Of a stretch of 64,000 nt of DNA, positions 37,088 to 46,386 are shown one piece after another; within the stretch, counting starts at the first letter, position 1; every line of letters begins with the position of its first letter. The translations under genes were made by a program, and so were the position numbers. The stretch comes from Mastigocoleus testarum BC008 (GTDB lineage Bacteria; Cyanobacteriota; Cyanobacteriia; Cyanobacteriales; Nostocaceae). Location of the stretch: positions 35,731 through 99,730 of the forward strand of contig NZ_LMTZ01000109.1 in NCBI RefSeq assembly GCF_001456025.1. The letters are read 5' to 3'. A model generated the notes under the pieces. That model worked only from the letters and a program-made list of their open reading frames with translations. It was not told the origin of the DNA and did no database searches.

Positions 37088-37251
37088 GAAGTTATTATCT
37101 ACGTTAGCAATAACCAAGTAAAACGAAATTATAAAATTAATACCATTATAAAATGAGTCCTACTCCCTTTGCTGTATAATTTAAATTACTATCTAATTTC
37201 GATTATATTAATTTTATTTATTTAAGCAAATTTCCCCTTAGGTACACAATT

Positions 37252-37311
37252 GATACCAAACCCACGTTTATTACCTCTTTTGGTACTAAACCCATGTTTA
37301 TTACCTCTTTT
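37252..37311. repeat. 30-bp tandem repeat, two copies
   Basis: Copies 37252-37281 and 37282-37311 share the core AAACCCACGTTTATTACCTC (37258-37277; T for C in copy 2) and differ at about three to four positions. Confidence 0.8.
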
Positions 37312-37595
37312 AAGAATGAGGGGAATAGTTTGGAAAATGTATAATGTGTAGAAGGTATAGAAAAATTCCGATACAGTATATTTAAAAATCCGATTTGGTA
37401 TGAGCATTCTAAAGCGAGTTATTATTAACTTACTAATGCACTTTAAAAAGTGTATTTAGTTATGCTTATGCAACTGAAGTATAATTTGTAGATAATATAT
37501 TCATATATGTTTAATAGAATTAAACCACTACATCAAAAACGTACAAATTCAGAAATATAACACTAAGTATAGTAGATTAACATAATAGATATTAG

Positions 37596-37695
37596 GGCGT
37601 TGCTGAATAGAGAATGCTAATCAAGAAATTAAGTTATTGAAACATTAATTTTTCGTAGATATTTGCACCAAAAGCATTACGCACTCACCAACGCC
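37596..37695. mobile_element. MITE-like element, 100 bp
   Basis: Terminal inverted repeats of 23 bp: GGCGTTGCTGAATAGAG followed by AATGCT at the left end (37596-37618), and the inverse of GGCGTTGGTGAGTGCGT followed by AATGCT at the right end (37673-37695). The outer 7 and inner 6 bases match exactly. The element is flanked by GATATTAG (37588-37595) and GATACTAG (37696-37703), an 8-bp target-site-like duplication with one mismatch. It contains no ORF. It looks like a non-autonomous derivative of an IS that makes 8-bp duplications. Confidence 0.65.
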
Positions 37696-37794
37696 GATAC
37701 TAGTATAATATTATGCTGTTTTTACTTAAAGTTTAAAGTTTTAAAGTTTAAAGTAAAAAATTTAGAGTGTCGGAGCGAGTGACCAAAATTTTAT

Positions 37795-38946
37795 TTAATT
37801 ATAGATAATTTCTCCTGTTCTTTTAATTCTTAGTGGGGTTTTGGGAAAATCTTGATGTGTTAAGTAACGTACTAGTTTGACTGTATTGAAATGTCGGTCT
37901 ATGTATGGAATTCCCTGTTTACTCATCCTCACAGGGATAATTTTGGCTGACTCTAGTTTTCCTTTTGAGTCGAGCTTGCTTTCCAATATCATTGAGTAAC
38001 CAGTTTGAGCGACTGTGGATAAAGTACGGTAACCTAAAAAGTTTCCTAAAGAATAAGCAATTAGCTTTCCTTTGTACATCTCCATTGCTCTAGGAACATG
38101 GGGACCATGTCCAATGACTAAATCTGCACCCGCATCAATTGCATTTCGAGCAAACTTGATGGAATTACCTCGATTTTCTCCGTAGAAAACTTCTGTTTTG
38201 TTTTTTACGTGTAATGCTTGAGTCCCTTCTGCTCCAGCATGCATTGAAACTATTACGATATCTGCTTTTTTGCTTGCTTTTTGAATTAATGCTGTGGCAG
38301 TTTTGAGGTCGTGAATTGAATTATAAAATTCATACGGAGCAAAGCCAACTGCTGCAATTTTAATACCATTCTTTTCTAAAATTAGAATTTGATTTTTATG
38401 ACCTAAAGTTTTTATCCCAGCATTATTCAGATTCTTATTTGTATCTTGAAAACCAATTTTACCAAAATCTAAGGAATGATTATTTGCAATGTTAAAAATA
38501 TCAAATCCAACATCAGTAAATAATTTGGTATATTCAGGAGGAGAACGAAAAGCAAAAACTTGACCGCGACTAATATCTTTAGCGCTGTAAGGATGATTGG
38601 TTAGACTGCTTTCAAAGTTACCGAAAAGAATATCTGCTTTTTTGAAATACTTTCTTACCGATTGAGGTATTAACTGATTTTTATTTTGTGGTAGTCGGTG
38701 ATCGGGAAAGTTGGTTCCGGGTATAATGTCCCCGACCGCTTGGATGATAACTGTTTTTTTGGGTTTATTTTCAGATACAACGGATTTATATTTTACAGAA
38801 TAAATAGATTTTTTATTAGTTCGGGTTTCATGGGATGCTTGCAGTTTAAGTAAATGACTGAGTAATCCAATACTAAAGATTGCACACAACCCGCCACATA
38901 GAATAATGATTATGGATAAGCACCTTCCATAATTTCTTCCCACCAT
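37795..38946 (-). CDS. CapA-family poly-gamma-glutamate synthesis-like / metallophosphatase protein
   Basis: 383 residues. An N-terminal membrane anchor (LSIIIILCGGLCAIFSIGLL) is followed by the CapA metallophosphatase-like fold: IQAVGDIIPGTNFP, ILFGNFESSLT, IFNIANNHSLDFGKIGFQDT, VIVSMHAGAEG, and VIGHGPHVPRAMEMYKGKLI. The metal-ligand-type residues (Asp in VGD, Asn-Glu in GNFE, NNH, HAG, HGPH) are intact. In bacilli CapA belongs to the poly-gamma-glutamate capsule complex, but no capBC genes are near. The cyanobacterial role is unknown, perhaps in the envelope. Confidence 0.88.
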   Translation of the reverse strand: MVGRNYGRCLSIIIILCGGLCAIFSIGLLSHLLKLQASHETRTNKKSIYSVKYKSVVSENKPKKTVIIQAVGDIIPGTNFPDHRLPQNKNQLIPQSVRKYFKKADILFGNFESSLTNHPYSAKDISRGQVFAFRSPPEYTKLFTDVGFDIFNIANNHSLDFGKIGFQDTNKNLNNAGIKTLGHKNQILILEKNGIKIAAVGFAPYEFYNSIHDLKTATALIQKASKKADIVIVSMHAGAEGTQALHVKNKTEVFYGENRGNSIKFARNAIDAGADLVIGHGPHVPRAMEMYKGKLIAYSLGNFLGYRTLSTVAQTGYSMILESKLDSKGKLESAKIIPVRMSKQGIPYIDRHFNTVKLVRYLTHQDFPKTPLRIKRTGEIIYN

Positions 38947-39126
38947 AGGTTATCCCTCATAATGTAGCTTCAATCTAGCTAGGGGATCAGTACGCACCAA
39001 TGGTGATTATATGTAATTTGATACTTTTAATTATTCTGTAATTCAGGATAATCTCTGACAAAGTACGATTTTATCCTAATACTGTATAAGAATACAGCAA
39101 AATTTCAACGATTCGTTAGTTTTTCG

Positions 39127-40602
39127 TTAGCTTCTACCACCGACTGTCTGTCGAACAGGAATTTGAATTACGAACTCTGTTCCATTTCCAAATTCAGAGA
39201 AACACTCTAACTTTCCCCCATGTTTCTCAGTTACAATTTGATAGCTGATGGACATTCCTATTCCTGTTCCCTTACCAATAGATTTAGTTGTAAAGAAAGG
39301 TTCGAAGATATATTGTTGAATCTCTTGAGGTATACCAGGACCATTATCTGCGATCGCAATCTGCACTGACTGGTCGTTGATTAGAGATGTTTTTAATTTG
39401 ATATAACTGGGACTTTCTTGACGCTCCTGAGGTGTTTGTTTCTCAATTTTCTCTTCCAAAGCATCAATAGCATTGCTAAGAATGTTCATAAACACTTGAT
39501 TTAGTAACCCCGGATGGGATTCGATTTCTGGAAGAGTACCGTAGTCTCTGATCGCCAGAATTTCTGGTCGTTTTGGTTGAGCTTTGAGACGATTGTTCAA
39601 AATTACCAGAGTGTTGTCAAGTCCTTTATGGATATTAACTGGTTTGATTTCGGCTTTACCCAGATAGGAGAAATTACGTAGAGACGAAAGAATTTTGCAA
39701 ATGCGAAGACTACCCATTTGCATTGAGGAGAGGATGTTAGGTAGATCGTTTTGAATGAACTCCAGATCGATTTCTTCAGCTTCGGTTTGAATTTCAGAAA
39801 CTGGATTGGGATAGTGGTGCTGATACAACTGCACTAAACCTAACAAACCCTGGATATAATCTTGAATATAGTTTAAATTACCGTGAATAAAACCGACTGG
39901 ACCATTGATCTCGTGAGCAACTCCTGCAATCATTCGCCCTAAACTGGACATTTTCTCAGATTGAATTAAATGAGCTTGACTGGCTTGGAGTTCTTTCAAG
40001 GTACGGTTAAGTTCATTATTGCTCTGCCATAAGCGGTAATTATAACGCCAAAATAATAAGCCGATGGTAATTCCAGCTAAAGTTAAGGAAAATCCTGTGC
40101 CAATGTTAGCATTTCGATAAACGGCTTCAAAGTTGCTTTTATAAGAGGAGCTTAATACATCTAGTTGCTCTGAAATTTCATCAAACTTTGGATCGACTTT
40201 TTCTTCATCAATAGCAATTGCTTTTTCTACTTCTCCAACTTTAAGAAACTCAAATTCCTGGTCTAAAAATTGATTGTACTCGTTATAAGAATTAATCAGT
40301 TTGGAAAGTTTTGGTTGAGTGGAATGATTTAATTGAATTTCTAGGAATAACTCTGAGATGTTCTGACGAATTGTGTTAACTTTTTCCTGTGTTTCCCGAT
40401 CAAATTTTGCTTTAGCTATTGCCTCCCATTCTACAGCACTGAGTTTGTAAAGTTGCCCTTCAATTGCTGTCATCAGTCCTTCAGCATGTTTATGCTGCTT
40501 TGCATTTTGGTTGAGACCAATAATACAAGCAGTTGCAACGAATCCGATGATGACGGAACCAACTAACACAAACCAATTTTGATGTTTGTTTGAATCTTTC
40601 AT
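39127..40602 (-). CDS. sensor histidine kinase with periplasmic helical sensor
   Basis: 491 residues. A membrane helix at about 10-30 and another at about 168-185 flank a helical extracytoplasmic domain (about 32-165) that looks like a four-helix bundle. A coiled linker (NNELNRTLKELQASQAHLIQ) leads to the H-box MIAGVAHEINGPVGFIHGNL with His230; most relatives have INNP at this place, so Gly replaces the second Asn. ATPase motifs NILSNAIDALEEK, IADNGPGIP, FEPFFTTK and GTGIGMSISYQIV are intact. No response regulator is adjacent. Confidence 0.92.
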   Translation of the reverse strand: MKDSNKHQNWFVLVGSVIIGFVATACIIGLNQNAKQHKHAEGLMTAIEGQLYKLSAVEWEAIAKAKFDRETQEKVNTIRQNISELFLEIQLNHSTQPKLSKLINSYNEYNQFLDQEFEFLKVGEVEKAIAIDEEKVDPKFDEISEQLDVLSSSYKSNFEAVYRNANIGTGFSLTLAGITIGLLFWRYNYRLWQSNNELNRTLKELQASQAHLIQSEKMSSLGRMIAGVAHEINGPVGFIHGNLNYIQDYIQGLLGLVQLYQHHYPNPVSEIQTEAEEIDLEFIQNDLPNILSSMQMGSLRICKILSSLRNFSYLGKAEIKPVNIHKGLDNTLVILNNRLKAQPKRPEILAIRDYGTLPEIESHPGLLNQVFMNILSNAIDALEEKIEKQTPQERQESPSYIKLKTSLINDQSVQIAIADNGPGIPQEIQQYIFEPFFTTKSIGKGTGIGMSISYQIVTEKHGGKLECFSEFGNGTEFVIQIPVRQTVGGRS

Positions 40603-40722
40603 TAGGCTTTTCTAGTCCTCTGTTATTACTCTAAGGACAGAAAAATATCATACCTATTTTGGGCTGCAAACAACATCATGAATTTTGGACTTATGTCTGG
40701 GATATTGACTCATTTAGTAACA

Positions 40723-41457
40723 CTAAACAATTTTCCCCAGATGTTTATTGAAAAACTCAGTGACTTCTCGCCAAGAGTCTTCTGCTGCTGAGCGATTGTA
40801 AGAAGAACGCTCTTCGCAGAAAAATCCATGGTCAGCATCAGAATAAACCTTTAATGTATAATCTTTACCAGCTTCCTTACCAACTTCTTGGAACCGGGAT
40901 TCGATTTGTTTAACTCGTTCGAGGGGAATGTATGGATCGACACCACCAAAAAACAAGTATACAGGCACAGTGATGTTTTTCACTGCCTCGATCCACTCAT
41001 CAAGAACTACACCATAGAAAGGTGCAGCAGCAGCTATTTCGGACGACAACTTGCAAGCGGTAAGAAAAGTTAGTCCACCACCCAAACAAAATCCAGTCAC
41101 TCCCACCTTATCGGGGTAAACATCTGGTAATGACTTGACATAAGCCAAAGCAGCTCTAATATCTTCTTCTACAGACTTATCAAAATCAAGACGCCACATC
41201 ATCGCCTTCGCTGGTTCAAGCTCATCGTAACCAAATTTGTTGTTCGGCAACTCGCGATAATACAGATCTGGAGCTATGACAACATAACCGACTTTCGCAA
41301 TTCGGGCTGCTATATCTCGAATATGAGATGTTAAGCCAAATGCTTCCATGAGGAGAATGACTGCTGGTTTGCGATTACCCTCAGTGGGTGCACACAAAAA
41401 TGCAGGCATTTTTCCGTCAGGAGTGGAAATCATTACTTCTGTCTGTTTGATTTGCAT
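40723..41457 (-). CDS. dienelactone hydrolase family protein
   Basis: 244 residues, ATG preceded by AGGAG at good spacing. The alpha/beta hydrolase motifs of the dienelactone hydrolase family are complete: Glu38 in LLMEAFGL, nucleophile Cys124 in GFCLGGG, Asp in FFGGVDPYIP and His in SDADHGFFCEERSSYNR. Cytosolic hydrolase of small ester or lactone substrates; the physiological substrate in cyanobacteria is unknown. Confidence 0.92.
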   Translation of the reverse strand: MQIKQTEVMISTPDGKMPAFLCAPTEGNRKPAVILLMEAFGLTSHIRDIAARIAKVGYVVIAPDLYYRELPNNKFGYDELEPAKAMMWRLDFDKSVEEDIRAALAYVKSLPDVYPDKVGVTGFCLGGGLTFLTACKLSSEIAAAAPFYGVVLDEWIEAVKNITVPVYLFFGGVDPYIPLERVKQIESRFQEVGKEAGKDYTLKVYSDADHGFFCEERSSYNRSAAEDSWREVTEFFNKHLGKIV

Positions 41458-41850
41458 ATCATCACTCCTGTGAAAGCCTTTTAGCTAACGGGTTTTCAGA
41501 TTTTAGATTTTATCATGCTGTTTGCAGTCTAAGACAAGAACTACTTTTTATTTTTCAATCTTTTTATACCAATTTCAAAAAACAACGCCACACATTAGTT
41601 TACTGTTCCTCGTTCCCTGTCTTGCGACTCTTTCCCAACCTGCGGGGTATCGCGCTGTTCCCTTTCTTTTGTAAGCGTTCGGCTTGCTGCGTTCCAAGTG
41701 TCGCAATCTTAAAATAAATTGGTATTATTTTTCTAGTGAAGCAGAAGAGCGATCGTGCAACTTTAGATAACGCACAATTGACTCACCCATACTGCAACAC
41801 GACATACAAACATTAACTCACCATCGGCTAGAAAACTTCGCCCGTTACTG
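41458..41850. other. intergenic region, 393 bp, with inverted-repeat element
   Basis: Spacer between uvrA and the hydrolase gene, both on the minus strand. It is largely occupied by the inverted-repeat-bounded stretch 41566-41725. No ORF is supported. Confidence 0.5.
41566..41725. repeat. 160-bp element bounded by ATACCAATTT inverted repeats
   Basis: ATACCAATTT (41566-41575) and AAATTGGTAT (41716-41725) are perfect 10-bp terminal inverted repeats. Further in, GCCACAC on the left resembles the inverse of GTGTCGC on the right. The interior holds GC-richer pieces such as GCGGGGTATCGCGC. A dispersed non-coding repeat or MITE is likely. Confidence 0.45.
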
Positions 41851-44763
41851 TTACCCAACCTTACTTGCTGCTTTATTCGCTGGATATTGCGCCAAAACCT
41901 GTTTCACATACTTTCCTGTATATGACCTCTGATTTTTTGCAACATCTTCAGGTGTACCTGCAGCAATCACTTCACCACCTCGATCGCCACCCTCTGGTCC
42001 TAGATCTATTAACCAGTCAGAACAACGAATGACATCCAAGTTGTGTTCGATAACCAAAACTGAGTTACCTTTATCTACTAGCCTTTGCAAAACGTCTAGT
42101 AACTTGTGTACGTCATAAAAAGATAAACCTGTGGTTGGTTCGTCAATTAGATAAAGTGTTTTACCTGTCGCACGACGCGATAATTCGGTTGCGAGTTTCA
42201 CCCTTTGTGCTTCACCACCAGATAAAGTTGTCGCAGGTTGTCCCAATCTCATGTATCCCAAACCAACGTCAAGTAATGTTTGTAGTTTGTTAACTGCTTT
42301 GGGAATATTTTGGAAGAATTCCAATGCTTCCTCAATTGTCATGTTGAGGACATCGGAAATCGACTTATCTTTATACTTAACTTGTAAGGTTTCGCGATTA
42401 TATCTGGCACCTTTGCATACTTCACACTGCACGTAAACATCGGGTAAAAAGTTCATCTCAATTACGTTTACACCTTGTCCAGCGCAAGCTTCACAACGTC
42501 CACCTTTGACATTAAAGGAAAATTGTCCCGGTTTGTAACCCCTAGTTTTAGCTTCAATTGTTTCGGAAAAAACTTGGCGAATTGCATCAAAAACCCCTGT
42601 GTAGGTTGCGGGGTTAGAACGGGGAGTTCTGCCAATGGGGGATTGGTCAATTACAATTGCTTTATCAACGGCTTTAAGTCCTTGAACGCTTTCTATATCT
42701 TTAGGAAATGGGACTTTTTTGGTGAGGTGATGCTGCAGTGCGGGGTAAAGTAATTCATTTACTAAGGTAGACTTACCAGAACCAGAAACACCAGTGACAG
42801 CAACGAGTTTACCTAAAGGAATTCCCACTTCAATATTTTTCAGATTGTTGCGACAGGCATTTTTGAGAATTAAACTAATTCCATTTCCTTCCCGACGTTG
42901 AACTGGAGTTTCAATTACTGTTCGTCCCGATAAATATGACCCAGTTAGGGATTCTTTCGCATCTAATAATGATTGTAAATCGCCTTCGGCGGTAATTTTT
43001 CCACCATGAACCCCTGCACCCGGACCAATATCAACAATATAATCTGCTGTACGGATAGTTTCTTCATCATGCTCGACTACGATTAAGGTATTACCTAAAT
43101 CTTTCAATCTTTTCAGGGTTTGTAGTAAGCGACCATTATCCCTTTGATGTAAACCAATACTTGGTTCGTCCAATACGTAAAGTACTCCAGTTAAACCAGA
43201 ACCAATTTGTGTTGCTAACCTAATTCGCTGAGCTTCACCACCAGATAAGGTCATTGCTGGGCGATCTAGTGTCAGATAATCTAACCCAACATCGAGGAGA
43301 AACTTTAACCGAGCCCGAACTTCACGTAACACCAGATCGGCGATTTGCATTTGGCGCGGACTCAACTTGAGATCGTCTACTCTTTGTTGACATTCTCGGA
43401 TGGAAACACTAGTTAAATCTAGTATCCCGTATTGTCCCAACTGAACAGCCAATGCTTCTGGTTTCAAGCGTTTTCCATGACAAACCGGACAGGGTTGGTC
43501 AACTAAATACTGCTCTAATTTTTGCTTAATTATCTCCGTACCGCCTTCATACTGGCGCTGTAATATGGGGAGTACCCCTTTGAATATTCTTTGTGCTTTT
43601 TGTTCTTCTGTAGTTTTTTTCTCCTTTTCCCCATGGAGAATTACACTTTGTTGCTCTTCATTTAACTTGTTCCACTGTGTTTGTAATTCAAACCCATATT
43701 CTTGTCCCAAACTGTAAAGCAATTCCAAGTAGTAAGAATTATCTTTTTCTGACCATGGAGCGATCGCAGCATAAACAGGTGCATCTGGATCTGGGACTAC
43801 CAATTCTCGGGAAAACCTCTTGAGAGTACCCAAACCATGACAGTGAGAACAAGCACCGTAAGGTGAGTTAAACGAGAATAAACGCGGTGATAGTTCCTCC
43901 ATTACTGCACCATGTTCGGGACAAGCAAAATTTTCGGAGAATACTAATTCCTGTTTTTCCTTATCTTTCTCTTCTGGCTTTGACGAAGGATTGATATCAA
44001 TGACTGCAATTCCGTTAGATTGCTTCAAGCAAGTAGAAAGGGAATCAAACAAGCGCTCATTAATACCATCTTTCTTCACTAAGCGATCAATGACTACTTC
44101 AATGGTATGGGTATATTTTTTGTCCAACTCAATGGAATCAGATAATTCTCTGATTTCACCATCAACTCGAACTCGAACAAAACCTTGAGAAGCAAGACTC
44201 GAGATTAATTTGCGGTGAGTACCTTTCTTACCCCGGACTACAGGTGCCAAAATTTGAAAACGGGTGCGATCGGGTAAAGCCATTACTCGATCTACCATTT
44301 GATCTATGGTTTGTGGAGCAATAGAGCGATCGCAAATTGGACAATGGGGTTCCCCTGCTCTTCCGAATAACAATCGTAGATAGTCATAAATTTCGGTTAC
44401 TGTTCCCACGGTTGAACGGGGGTTGTGGGAAGTAGATTTTTGGTCGATAGAAATTGCCGGACTTAACCCCTCAATGGCTTCCACATCCGGTTTATCCATT
44501 TGTCCTAAAAACTGCCGTGCGTAGGCACTCAAGGATTCTACGTATCGACGCTGCCCTTCTGCAAAAATCGTATCAAATGCCAAAGAAGATTTACCAGAAC
44601 CTGATACGCCTGTAAAAACAATCAGACTATCTCTTGGCAATTCTAGATCGATATCTTTAAGATTGTGTTGTCTGGCACCCCGAATGCGGATAGTATTTTG
44701 ACCGTTATGATGCAGATGGGGAAGATGTCCGTTCAAGGAAACAGTAGGCTTGGTTTCTGACAT
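41851..44763 (-). CDS. uvrA: excinuclease ABC subunit A
   Basis: 970 residues from the ATG at 44763 (MSETKPTVSLNG); a TTG at 44817 would add 18. DNA-damage recognition ATPase of nucleotide excision repair, working with UvrB and UvrC, which are not in this window. Two ABC modules: Walker A FTGVSGSGKSSLAFD and VTGVSGSGKSTLVNE, signatures TLSGGEAQRIRLATQIGS and TLSGGEAQRVKLATELSR, and Walker B regions VLYVLDEPSIGLH and LYLIDEPTTGLS. Zinc-binding cysteines are seen in CPICDR, CPVCHGKR and CEACAGQG..CEVCKG. Length is typical. Confidence 0.98.
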   Translation of the reverse strand: MSETKPTVSLNGHLPHLHHNGQNTIRIRGARQHNLKDIDLELPRDSLIVFTGVSGSGKSSLAFDTIFAEGQRRYVESLSAYARQFLGQMDKPDVEAIEGLSPAISIDQKSTSHNPRSTVGTVTEIYDYLRLLFGRAGEPHCPICDRSIAPQTIDQMVDRVMALPDRTRFQILAPVVRGKKGTHRKLISSLASQGFVRVRVDGEIRELSDSIELDKKYTHTIEVVIDRLVKKDGINERLFDSLSTCLKQSNGIAVIDINPSSKPEEKDKEKQELVFSENFACPEHGAVMEELSPRLFSFNSPYGACSHCHGLGTLKRFSRELVVPDPDAPVYAAIAPWSEKDNSYYLELLYSLGQEYGFELQTQWNKLNEEQQSVILHGEKEKKTTEEQKAQRIFKGVLPILQRQYEGGTEIIKQKLEQYLVDQPCPVCHGKRLKPEALAVQLGQYGILDLTSVSIRECQQRVDDLKLSPRQMQIADLVLREVRARLKFLLDVGLDYLTLDRPAMTLSGGEAQRIRLATQIGSGLTGVLYVLDEPSIGLHQRDNGRLLQTLKRLKDLGNTLIVVEHDEETIRTADYIVDIGPGAGVHGGKITAEGDLQSLLDAKESLTGSYLSGRTVIETPVQRREGNGISLILKNACRNNLKNIEVGIPLGKLVAVTGVSGSGKSTLVNELLYPALQHHLTKKVPFPKDIESVQGLKAVDKAIVIDQSPIGRTPRSNPATYTGVFDAIRQVFSETIEAKTRGYKPGQFSFNVKGGRCEACAGQGVNVIEMNFLPDVYVQCEVCKGARYNRETLQVKYKDKSISDVLNMTIEEALEFFQNIPKAVNKLQTLLDVGLGYMRLGQPATTLSGGEAQRVKLATELSRRATGKTLYLIDEPTTGLSFYDVHKLLDVLQRLVDKGNSVLVIEHNLDVIRCSDWLIDLGPEGGDRGGEVIAAGTPEDVAKNQRSYTGKYVKQVLAQYPANKAASKVG

Positions 44764-45511
44764 ATCAACAGAGTGAAGGAGCAGCGGAAAATAATCCTTA
44801 ATAATACTACTGTTCAACCTTTAAATCCAGAACAATAGTACTATTGCTTAAATATATATTTATATCGTTATTGATATAGAATAATAAGCTCTTAACTATC
44901 TTTGGGTTTTATATAATACTTTAAAAAACAAATAATATTAACCTACTCAAATAGAAACAATATCTAATAAGTTCACACAAACTACTCTTAGGCAGTAAAA
45001 TTCAAGAAAAATTCATATCGTCAAAAATTTTAACAGTGGGGTTAATTAGGATAAATTCCTAGTTCTAAGATTTATTGCTTGATATATGACGAAGAAGTAA
45101 ATGTAATGATTCTGTAAATAAACTAAATTAGCTTTACATTTTAGGATTTATATTGCCATCCTAAGTATAAAGTAACTTAAAACACATCGTTTTTTGTGTA
45201 CTCAGAGTTTTGATTGACATACACTTCAAGTCAAGGGTGTACTTACTGCAGTTTTGGTTTACTTAAAAGTAATATACATCACAAAGGATTGATTATAACT
45301 AGGTTTGTTATTGCTTACTAGTTATCTGGGAGTTTCTTTTCTACCCGCAGTCCATCATATGGAAATCTTTAGTGAAGCATATTGCAAGACATAGTAACTT
45401 TTCGACAAGGATTTTCAGGTAATTCATTTACGCATATCTATCGGTCTTAGCTGCTCGAATTAGCAGAGTATTTTGCTATATCTGCACGCTTATCTTTCAA
45501 ATTTTAATCAA
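44764..45511. other. intergenic region, 748 bp
   Basis: Divergent spacer between uvrA and the PEP-CTERM protein gene. AT-rich, containing both promoters. No element, ORF or hairpin that I can support. Confidence 0.45.
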
Positions 45512-46189
45512 ATGATGAATCTCAAAAATATTAATACCACCTTGAAGAACTTTAGTAAGCAAAATTTAACTATTGCTATCTGTTTTGTAGGCTTTTGCGG
45601 TATACCAACCCTATCAGTACAAGCAGCACAAATTAACCTAGAGCAAGAGTTTGCTTCTGAGAATAGACAAGACATCACAGAAATAGTTTTGCAACTACAA
45701 CAAAACTCTTTAAATCGAGATTCCCAATCGGAAGAAAAACTATCTCGCGATCGCAATAATAGAAATAGCATAAAGCAAGGTATTCAAAATCAAGAGAATA
45801 TAGCTGCTAAAGATTTGGTCAGAAATCTGCAAAATTTTGGTGATGATGGTGGTACTAGCTTAGGTACCCTTCTTCCAGTGGGAGCAATGATATCTTTATG
45901 CTTATATGCCCATACTTCTGAGGATGAGGATGATTCCGATTCTGAAAAATCTTCATTGCTGTGCTACATGCCATTGCTAATAACCTTAGCAGATATGCTT
46001 AGAGATGGTGATAAAAAGCAAAATTTAATTCACAATGACTTTCAGCGCGGAGATAAAAATAATGATATACCTCCAGACAAAAAAGCGGTACCCGAACCCT
46101 TGAGTTTAGCTGGTACTGCAATTGCAGGAACTATGGGATATTGGATGAAGCGCAAATACGGTGAGAAAAAGTTAAGGCTTAAAAAATAA
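45512..46189 (+). CDS. PEP-CTERM sorting-domain protein
   Basis: 225 residues from the ATG at 45512 (MMNLKNINTTLKN); an earlier in-frame start at 45473 would add 13. Signal peptide with the hydrophobic core LTIAICFVGFCGIPTLSVQA. The C-terminus has the hallmark of exosortase substrates: VPEPLSLAGTAIAGTMGYWM followed by a basic tail (KRKYGEKK). The middle is acidic and low-complexity (TSEDEDDSDSEK) with a hydrophobic stretch. It is probably exported and processed or anchored by an exosortase, for which no gene lies in this window. Function unknown. Confidence 0.8.
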   Translation: MMNLKNINTTLKNFSKQNLTIAICFVGFCGIPTLSVQAAQINLEQEFASENRQDITEIVLQLQQNSLNRDSQSEEKLSRDRNNRNSIKQGIQNQENIAAKDLVRNLQNFGDDGGTSLGTLLPVGAMISLCLYAHTSEDEDDSDSEKSSLLCYMPLLITLADMLRDGDKKQNLIHNDFQRGDKNNDIPPDKKAVPEPLSLAGTAIAGTMGYWMKRKYGEKKLRLKK

Positions 46190-46210
46190 TAGTCACTCTT
46201 TATTGAGCGC

Positions 46211-46263
46211 TGCTTACAAATTTTGCTTACAAATTTTACTTACAAATTTAAGTATACAAATTT
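46211..46263. repeat. 13-bp tandem repeat
   Basis: TGCTTACAAATTT at 46211-46223 and 46224-46236, TACTTACAAATTT at 46237-46249, then a degenerate copy to 46263. Confidence 0.85.
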
Positions 46264-46304
46264 AAATAATTGCTACCAATTACCATATGACGCTGTGTAC
46301 ACTT

Positions 46305-46367
46305 GCGTGTCCCGCTAGACCGCACCGCGAGCGGCGAATGCTAACGCGTCACGCTTGCGCTAACACT
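46305..46367. repeat. GC-rich dispersed repeat patch
   Basis: A GC-rich stretch with short palindromes (CCGCACCGCGAGCGG, TAACGCGTCACGCTTGCG) in an AT-rich setting. Similar patches lie at 49069-49110 and 63020-63175. Confidence 0.5.
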
Positions 46368-46386
46368 AATTACCATCTTGGGACGA

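Larger units (their letters stand above)
37088..37794. other. intergenic region, 707 bp, repeat-rich
   Basis: It contains a 30-bp tandem pair (37252-37311), a 100-bp MITE-like element (37596-37695) and a TTTAAAGT-type tandem run near 37727-37752. A 61-codon frame at 37222-37407 covers the tandem pair and is not a credible gene. Confidence 0.6.

Noticed and set aside
37222..37407. 61-codon frame over the 30-bp tandem repeat
   Set aside because: The frame is made of the repeat (RGNKxGF units) with no start signal; non-coding repeat more likely.
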